A stretch of DNA of 64,000 bases from Ailanthus altissimus (Eukaryota; Streptophyta; Magnoliopsida; Sapindales; Simaroubaceae): positions 501,001 to 565,000 of the forward strand of contig OX327683.1 in assembly GCA_946807835.1 (NCBI GenBank), read 5' to 3'. Under the pieces are notes generated by a model. That model did not search any database, was not told where the DNA came from, and saw nothing but the letters and a program-made list of their open reading frames with translations. The position numbers and the translations under genes were made by a program. How positions within the stretch are numbered: position 1 is the stretch's first letter; each line of letters opens with the position of its first letter. Positions 57,224 to 64,000 of this stretch are shown here, piece by piece.

Positions 57224-58735
57224 TGTGATGAGCATAATAAAATGCATATTTGTTAAGAGATTCTGTCACCATTTAATATTACTAATTTTTGTATTTTTAA
57301 ACTTGAAACAAAGTGTTTTCTTTAAATTGTGATTAATAAATATTATTTGCACAGGTTTAGTAAAATGGACATAACCCTCAATGTAGAAATCAAAATGAAT
57401 AAATTCATGAACTTGTAGTAACAAGACTCAATCTTACACAAACTTGAAGAACATTTGAATAGCTAAACTCATCATTTTATGAGTCAATAGCGGGATACAA
57501 CAGAACTAGATTACAACTTCTATTTATCTTGACCCACCTTATATATTTGTACCATATTTTCCAAAATAAGTACTCAATTAATATGATATTTGAATCTAAA
57601 AAATACTGACTCAATTATCTATAACTCTCATGTTGAAAGCAAAGTCCAAAACAATCTTTATTATAATTTGTATTGCAAATTAGTAAAAGGGTTGTTGGAT
57701 TAAATCTGATGTGTCTTTGGTATTTTATCCATCTCTTATTGGAATTCATCCAAACGACATGAACCTGGTGGCTATGGAAAGAAGAAAAACAAATGCTATA
57801 ACTTCTATGTCGGCCAAAAAGGCTACTTGATCATGTTCATTGTGAAAAAGGTGTGAAAATTAGGTAAAGGAATGAGTGGCCTAAATTATTGAAGATTGAT
57901 GTCACTATAAAGATATTTCCATTCATCGCCTATATAAGGACACTTTTGGGAGGCTAATGGATTTTTTTTAATGCTTTACAATTCTCTCACATATATTCTC
58001 TTTAAGATGCATTGTAAGCCAAGCCAGAGGTCTTGGCAAGGCTATAGATAAACTTTTATGTGTAATAAATTTGCTTCTAGACTTTGATTCTTTGTCAAGA
58101 GCTACAAATGTTTGTAAGTTTACTTGTGTCTAAACTCTTATATATTATTTTTTTTTTATTTTCAGTCATGTTTTCTGTATGGGATTCTTGTTAATTTGTA
58201 ATTATTATCGATTATATTATTTTACAAGTTAATCTTTTATTACAACATTGTCAATGTTAGATAACAAGTAAAGACAATAATTGTTTCATATTCAAGTTGA
58301 TTTTAACTGCAATATTATCAAAATGATATATTGTCAATCTTAGATAACTTGTATAGATGAACATGGTTTGTGATAATGTTTGCAATGAGTTTAGTCGTAT
58401 CAAATGCATTTATTATCAAATGTGCCATATTTTATATATCTTCCGATTGATTGTTTGGAATGTGAAACTTTTAATTGAGTTATAAATATTGAATTAAAGT
58501 ATAGAATAGATTTATAAAGTATAATTGTGATTCTCAAAGCCTTGTTTACATCATCATAAGACTTTTCACTTAATTCTTAAACAATTTTATCCCATCCACA
58601 TAAACCAATTAGTTATTTTCTCCTTTATTATTGTTTTAATATTTTCATTTTACTAACCTATTTTGCCAAAAGCTTCCTCATGGGATCAACACCTCAATCT
58701 ATACTGCAACAGCCGCATTACATTTTGAGCATAAA
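57224..58735 (+). repeat. Gypsy 3' LTR
   Basis: It starts TGTGATGAGCATAATAAAAT after the purine tract. It has a TATA box (ctatataagg, 57930-57939) and a U5-like end with 'tcatgggatcaacacctcaa' and 'tatactgcaacagccgcatt' near 58680-58725, typical of the ends of Athila/Tat LTRs. The exact right terminus is not certain because the small-gene array repeats begin immediately. Confidence 0.6.
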
Positions 58736-59290
58736 CATTAACACGATTAATAGCCCTTTCTCTTGTTGTCTCATTAATAGCCTTTACCATTTATAGACAA
58801 AAACAAATTCTTATAATATTACGATTAATAGCCCTTACTATTTTTAAATAAAAGTAGCTGACTTTAATGAGATATTTGTATAAAAATAAATTATAATATC
58901 ACGATTAATAACTCTTACTATTTGCAAACAAAAGTAACCGATGTTAATAAGAGTAGCTAACACAATTAATAGTGTACAGTTGTAATTTCTTAAGATATTT
59001 GTATAAAAAAAAAAATCTTATAACATTACGATTAATAGCTCTTACTATTTTCAAATAGGAGTAGCTAACATTAATGTGATATTTTGTTAAAAAAGATCTT
59101 ATAATATTACGATTAATAACCTTCACTATTTGCAAACAAGAGTAATTGATATTAAGAAGAGGAGCTGTAACGATTAATAGTCCTTACTCGTTGTTTCATT
59201 AATAGTCCTTACTATTTACAACAAGATTACTTGACGTCAACAGGCTATCCCATAACAAGAGTAACTGATATTTATGTTTCCTTTAAATAT
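58736..59290 (+). repeat. Degenerate tandem repeat with 'acgattaatagcccttact' core
   Basis: Five to seven variable units of roughly 90-130 bases: 'tataatattacgattaatag', 'cttactatttgcaaacaa', 'agtagctgac', 'taatgagatatttgtataaa'. Single copies of this unit are found in the family spacer at 14580-14690 and 60190-60380, so it is an expanded piece of the gene spacer. Confidence 0.7.
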
Positions 59291-59640
59291 TGAGACGATC
59301 TACTAAAATACCTTTTTTAATCCCACGATTAATAGCAGCCATGACGTCACAGTAAATATCTTATAGTAAAATATTTGTTTGAAAATATTAAGATATTAAT
59401 AAGTTACAAATCAAGATTAATAGCCCTTTTGTTGTTGACATTTGTAAAGTCTATTGTAACAATGTCAAAAACATCTTACAATAAATAGTAAGGTCATTTT
59501 CTCTATGTTATATCCAAAATTGCAAAGAAAAAAATAAGCTTTACGGATTTCAATAACTTTGTAGATATGATCATGTAATTAATTACATATAAACAAGACA
59601 TAAAGGTTTGTAACAACGTGGAAGAGTTTTGAAACTTCGA
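59291..59640 (+). promoter_or_regulatory. Promoter-region copy without a gene
   Basis: It matches the distal upstream region of g3 and g5 in order: 'atcccacgattaatagca', 'gtaaatatcttatagtaaa', 'tttacggatttcaataa', 'gatatgatcatgtaatta', 'aacgtggaagagttttg'. It stops before the TATA box at about 59640, so no gene follows. Confidence 0.55.
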
Positions 59641-60060
59641 GAGGATCCAAATCTCTACATAAAGATTATCAAGGAAGGAGAGAGTTCGTCATCCCAACGA
59701 TAAAGTTTACCAAAGAAGTGATCAAAAGGCTCTGAGAATGATCATAATATAGCTCTGATACTACTAGAGAAAAGATAAAAATAAAATAATAAGACAGTAA
59801 AAATATTTAAAAGAAACTGTAAAATTTTAAAAACTACATTGTTATTATAATTCTGTATATTACAAATACTACATAGATGGATTTTATATAGGTGTTAGGA
59901 TAACATAAATACGGAACATAAATACATATAAAGAAACTAAATATAACCTATCAATTATAAAATATATATATATATGATAAGAATCAATTATCTTAATTTC
60001 TTTATATTTTTAACAATTCCAACATTAAAGTTTACCAAAGAAGTGGTGTGATGATTGTCA
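59641..60060. other. Spacer, nothing recognised
   Basis: AT-rich with a short 'gctctgatactactagagaa' motif (59752), a possible decayed Copia primer-site complement. No gene. Confidence 0.3.
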
Positions 60061-60130
60061 AATGTGTTTCTTTTCTCCCTCTTATTTAAATTCTGCAAAT
60101 AAGGAGAAACTACTATCTTTAGTACTCCAG

Positions 60131-60177
60131 ATGGTTTGAAGTCGTTTGAATGGCAGGTGATGATTTACTGTAATTGA
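60131..60177 (+). pseudogene. Orphan exon 2 of the small-gene family
   Basis: After TACTCCAG at 60130 it reads DGLKSFEWQVMIYCN and then TGA (60175-60177). Its exon 1 is not found upstream. The following spacer (60180-60600) is collinear, in inverted sense, with 14820-14430. Confidence 0.6.
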
Positions 60178-60399
60178 TAATTGTAATTTCTTAAGATATA
60201 CACTTTGTAATGAGATATTTGTATAAAAAAAATCATATATATTTGCAAACAAGAATACTAGCATTAATAAGAGTAGTTGACACAATTAATAGCCCTTCCT
60301 CTTATTGTTTCAATGATAACCGTTACTATTTACAAATAAGAGTAGCTGACATTTATGTTTATCTTAAATAATGTGACATTTTATTAAAATACCTTTTTT

Positions 60400-60850
60400 A
60401 ATCCCACGATTAATAACAGATGAGACTTCACAGTAAATATCTTACAGTAAGATATTTGTTTATAAATATGAAGACATTAATTATCTTACAATATCACGAT
60501 TAATAGCCAATAGCCCTTTTGTTGCTGTCATTTGTAAAATTTGTTGTTACAATGTTAAAAAACATCTTACAGTAAATACTAATGTGATTTTCCTTATGTT
60601 ATATCGAAACTTGGAAAGAAAAAATAACCTTTACGGATTTCAATGACTTGGTAGATATGATCATGTAAACAATACATGAAGTTTTATATCGACGTGGAAG
60701 AGTTTTGCAAATCAGAGTCTTCATTTATTTAAATAAATAAATATATCAGCACATAGGTTGATCCTCGGTGTATAAATATGTTGCTGGTGCAAAGGGAGGA
60801 GCTTTCATATCGTCCCAGGTTAATTTTAAACAAGAAAGAGATCAGAGGAA
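60400..60850 (+). promoter_or_regulatory. Promoter and 5' leader of g5
   Basis: TATAAATA at 60771-60778, 73 bases upstream of the ATG, so a leader of about 40 bases is likely. Upstream blocks shared with g1, g2 and g3 are 'atttatttaaataaataaat' (60723), 'atatcgacgtggaagagttt' with an ACGT core (60687) and 'aacctttacggatttcaat' (60627). The leader contains 'aagaaagagatcagaggaa' before ATG. Confidence 0.6.
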
Positions 60851-62635
60851 ATGGCAGAAAGTGAGGACTGGAAGAAATTCTTACAATTAGCGGCAAAACT
60901 CAATTGGCTTACTGCTGACAGTATGGGTAGCTTCGTACAGCAAATGGGACAGAATAATCTGCTCACTGATGCCAACATAAAGATCTTCATACGTCAATTG
61001 ATGGTCAGTAAAATGTTCATTTCTCGTAATAGGTCGGCTATAACCATCTTCCTAGTGACAGCAAGAAAAGTGCTTAATGATGAACTTTGGAGAAACTTCG
61101 TTAAAAGAATGGAAGAATATCTTACGGATGACGAACACAAGGCCATCTTGAAGACTTGGCAACGACCTGCTGAAGCAACAGGTTTTCGATCTCATATACT
61201 TACACTTCTACTTCATATTTATGAGTTGATCTTTCTTATTAATAACAAATTATTTATCTATATATTTATTTCAATAACCAATGGTATCCTGTTTGGTATC
61301 ATTTTTCGCTCTTGAAAGTTATCTACTTGCCTTCATAAAAGAGATAACTGCACCATTTCGAATAAAAAAATAATTCAAGAAAGTGGCAATTTTCCCTTAC
61401 TTTAATCAAAACTACATCTACTTTAACTTTACTACAAGGGATTTGGATCCTCTCCTAGTCTCTTATATTTTATTCTATCTTTGATTTTTAAAGATCTAGA
61501 AACAAATATCTAATAATAGTTTTGTAATTACAATTTCTTTCTAGATTATCGTTTGAACACATTTATTTAAAAAAACTTTTGAAAAAAAAAAAAAAACTCA
61601 AATTTGATGAGCGAAGGTATATTGGTTTTACTATTTTTCTAGCTTGACAAATTTATTATCATGATGAAGGAGTATTAAGGGAAAAGAGTTTTGTTTGTTC
61701 GGAAATCTCAAATAAGAAAATCTTTTTTTATCTTTAGATGTTTAGGTGGAATGATAAATCTAATCTACTAAAATACCAACTTTTGTCTTCTATTTTTACT
61801 TAAATTCAAATGTTCACAGATACTAAACACATTCGCAACCATCGGAACAACACTCAAGGAGCTCAAATAAGAAAATCCATTCATAAAAGAGTTCTACAAA
61901 ATTGATTAACTTAAAGATTTGAAATTCTTTAGTTTCCACTTACAATTGAGATTGTTAGAATGTATATAAGTGAAAAAGAAATAAGAGGAAAGAGAAAATT
62001 AAAATATAAATGTTACAATTGAGATTGTTAACATTTCTTTTTTTTTACAAAAAAAAAAAAGAGAAAGGAAACCAGGAGAGGATCCATATCTCTTTATAAA
62101 GATTATATCTTATTTTTCTCGTTGTTATTTCTTTAGTGCTAAAAGATTAGAAAAAAAAAAAGAAAAAGGAAACCAGGAGAGGATCCATATCTCTTTATAA
62201 AGATTATATCTTATTTTTCTCGTTGTTATTTCTTTAGTGCTAAAAGATTAGTAACTTCGAAAAGCTTTATTGCAAAGAATAAAAGATTTTAGCAACAAAA
62301 GAAAAAAAAAGAAGTAAATTTTCGGTTAATTATGGTCTTTACAGGAACCTCTACTCCTAGCGCGCAGGAAATACATGGGCTTGGAAAAAAGAAATAAGGA
62401 GAGAGATCGTCGTCCCGACGTCAAATGTGTTTCTTTTCTCCCTCTTATTTAAATTCTGCAAATAAGGAGAAACTACTGTGTGCTTAGTTCTCCAGATGGT
62501 TTGAAGTCGTTTGAATGGCAGGTGATGATTTATTTTGAAGACCCTTCGGGAAAAGTGGCAGCAAATTTCCATTATCTCTTCGAGGTGGTCTCCAGAAGTA
62601 ACTTGTTCGTCTGTCTTTCACTGCTGTCTTTCTAA
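60851..62635 (+). CDS. Small unknown gene g5, two exons (60851-61181, 62496-62635), intact
   Basis: I do not recognise the family. Exon 1 (331 bases) encodes MAESEDWKKFLQLAAKLNWL, SMGSFVQQMGQNNLL, KIFIRQLMVSKMF, FLVTARKVLNDELW and LTDDEHKAILKTW. It ends in phase 1 at ACAG|GTTTTC. Exon 2 (140 bases) follows a TTCTCCAG acceptor at 62495 and continues in frame with DGLKSFEWQVMIYFEDPSGK, then HYLFEVVSRSNLF and a stop at 62633-62635. The spliced product is 156 residues with no signal peptide; the C-terminal 15 residues are hydrophobic. Charged, probably helical segments suggest a soluble protein. The exon 2 frame is open only in this copy; g1 has a stop there and g2 a deletion. Intron length 1314. 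If unspliced, exon 1 would run to 61315. An expressed function is an inference. Confidence 0.6.
62051..62251. repeat. 101-bp tandem duplication in the g5 intron
   Basis: Two adjacent copies of 'ggaaaccaggagaggatcca' through 'tttagtgctaaaagattag', period 101 bases, almost identical. Units at 12.7 and 15.1 kb have a single copy. Confidence 0.85.
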
Positions 62636-62945
62636 TATTTTCCTTTTATTTGTCAATCTATCAGTGTGTTGTATGAACCATTTCCAATTTACTTCCCGTA
62701 ATAAGCACTTTTTCCCTAACTTCAACTTTTTTTTTTTTTAAAACATAAATCTTTATATGAGCATACATATGATGATAACACCCGTCTCTCACTATTAACG
62801 CCAAACTTCATAACTCATTCACACTATAGTAGTTTTTTTTATAAATATTATATCTCAAATCTCAATTTTAAATAATTATAATATTACAGTCCAACTAAAA
62901 TGATTATATTAACTAAATCACACTTTCAAACAATGAGGGACTAAA

Positions 62946-64000
62946 CCGAACCAGTGCCCACCCCTCAAAAGGTTAATTAAAGAATTTTGCAAAATATAAA
63001 ATAAGACAAAAGATCAACATACATATTCAAGTTTATTTTACAGGAAAGATGGTGTGTCCAAAACTAAATGTGCATAGGAGGTGTATTCCCATTAGTATGA
63101 GCAAAAACAATAGAGCATCAAAAACTTGCCAAGGGATAAACATATCCAAAAAGTAGGAGTAATTGGGTCTGCAACTTGTTAATCACAAAGATCGAATCAC
63201 AAAGGTCAAAATTCGTTCTTTTAAGCTAAATTAAGGGTATATGAACTTTACCGTTGGAGTAACCGTTCGAGTAACCGTTCCTCTGGCTATATATATATAT
63301 ATATATTTATTAATTAATTAATTTATTTATTTATTTATTTATAAGATGCGCCCGTGTTACGTATTTGAACTACTTCATGGAAACGACATAGTTCCTATTG
63401 TTTTAGGACTAATACACGAAAAAAGAGAAAAGTTTTGATGGAGGACGATTTAGGAAGCTTAAAAGTTAAAATAGTCGGATTGGAATTAATTGCTTGTTTC
63501 TAAATTTTACTATAATTTTTATAGTTAATTCTTTTTAATTTGTTTTCTCATTTGAATTGATTTATTTGCCTAGTTCACATTATATCTAGTTCCTTTTTTT
63601 TGGGGAAACTGACAGTTCAAATTATATCTAGTTAATCTTTATATTTATATAAATATTTTCATTAATTTTGGGGTGACAGCTTAGTTAAAATTTCATTAAA
63701 TAATTATTAATTTTGTGTATATATATATTTTATATAAAATTGGTGATAGATATTAAACTTTGGCCTATAATTGTACAAACTCAGACACTTTAATCTAAAA
63801 ATTTGAGTATAACGTTTATAATTGTACAAACTCGACAAATTTATCCCCACATCTCTCTACCCTTGGCTGCCACTGTCACAGCCATAACCACAACTTTGAA
63901 CTCGAAAATTAAATTCTGTCTCATAATTCAACCATGTTAGTATGAAACCACAATTCATCACTGCAAAATACCAATACCATTTAAACCCAAAAAAAAAAAA
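62946..64000. other. AT-rich intergenic end of the window
   Basis: (TA)n at about 63289-63306 followed by (ATTT)n to about 63342, and several poly(T) and poly(A) runs including the final A12. No gene or recognisable transposon. Confidence 0.4.

Larger units (their letters stand above)
60627..62945. repeat. Inverted duplicate of the small-gene array at 12-17.8 kb
   Basis: 60627-61955 is nearly identical, inverted, to 17790-16474; exon 1 encodes the same protein as g2. 62020-62945 matches inverted 12850-11970. R1-1 is absent here: at 61928-61950 the sequence passes straight through the single copy of the target site. The arms are 43 kb apart. Confidence 0.8.

Noticed and set aside
62522..62540. 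A third exon joined after the GCAG|GTGATG site
   Set aside because: It would require an 18-base intron, and reading straight on already gives an open frame to a stop in g5.

Overview
The window looks like AT-rich nuclear DNA of a flowering plant, most likely a eudicot. The evidence is degenerate plant NLR sequence, Copia retrotransposons primed by initiator-Met tRNA (TGGTATCAGAGC), an Athila/Tat-like Ty3/Gypsy end, a CACTA-like DNA transposon, poly(A) retroposons and a tRNA-derived SINE. No species can be named from sequence alone. Almost nothing is a conventional intact host gene. It reads as a layered record of transposon insertions into two host substrates: a resistance-gene relic and a tandem family of an unrecognised small gene.

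Layout. 1-235: 3' end of a Copia LTR. 236-8769: a minus-strand NLR (LRR region) pseudogene cut in two by about 7 kb that includes a CACTA-like element (about 2260-8222) with a 2.4 kb AT-rich minisatellite and a captured protein-kinase fragment. 8770-11929: truncated Copia element A. 11930-21516: tandem array of the small-gene family, minus strand (g1, g2, g3 fragment). It carries a poly(A) retroposon (here R1) in the intron of g2, a second R1 copy at 18.2-19.5 kb and a SINE. 21517-38027: one more unit (g4), whose first intron and exon have been inflated by Copia C (with the D LTR inside it), R1-3 (with Copia B inside it) and Copia G. 38.0-42.8 kb: truncated R1 copies and an inverted Gypsy fragment. 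42814-45130: Copia F. 45.4-47.3 kb: LINE RT fragment and a 476 bp tandem duplication. 47.6-51.9 kb: decayed Copia E with a 2 kb LTR. 53.4-55.2 kb: a direct repeat pair around a small-gene fragment. 55.2-58.7 kb: Copia LTR fragment and Gypsy 3' end with LTR. 58.7-62.95 kb: inverted copy of the small-gene array, on the plus strand, with the one apparently intact member (g5). 62.95-64.0 kb: AT-rich, no gene seen.

Two things stand out. (1) The small-gene family: a two-exon model for g5 (60851-61181 joined to 62496-62635) gives an uninterrupted 156-residue protein of unknown function with a TATA box. The other copies are broken at different points. (2) The R1 retroposon family: about 1.2-1.3 kb, poly(A)-tailed, with 17-19 bp target-site duplications. 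It has a GC-rich variable core, a conserved 5' hairpin, and a 3' tandem array of hairpins with UUCG or UACG (UNCG-class) tetraloops at 26-base spacing. The inverted duplicate at 61.9 kb preserves an empty insertion site for R1-1, which shows directly that it transposed.

All functional calls come from reading motifs by eye; no homology search was run. Distances and repeat identities are approximate unless exact boundaries are given.
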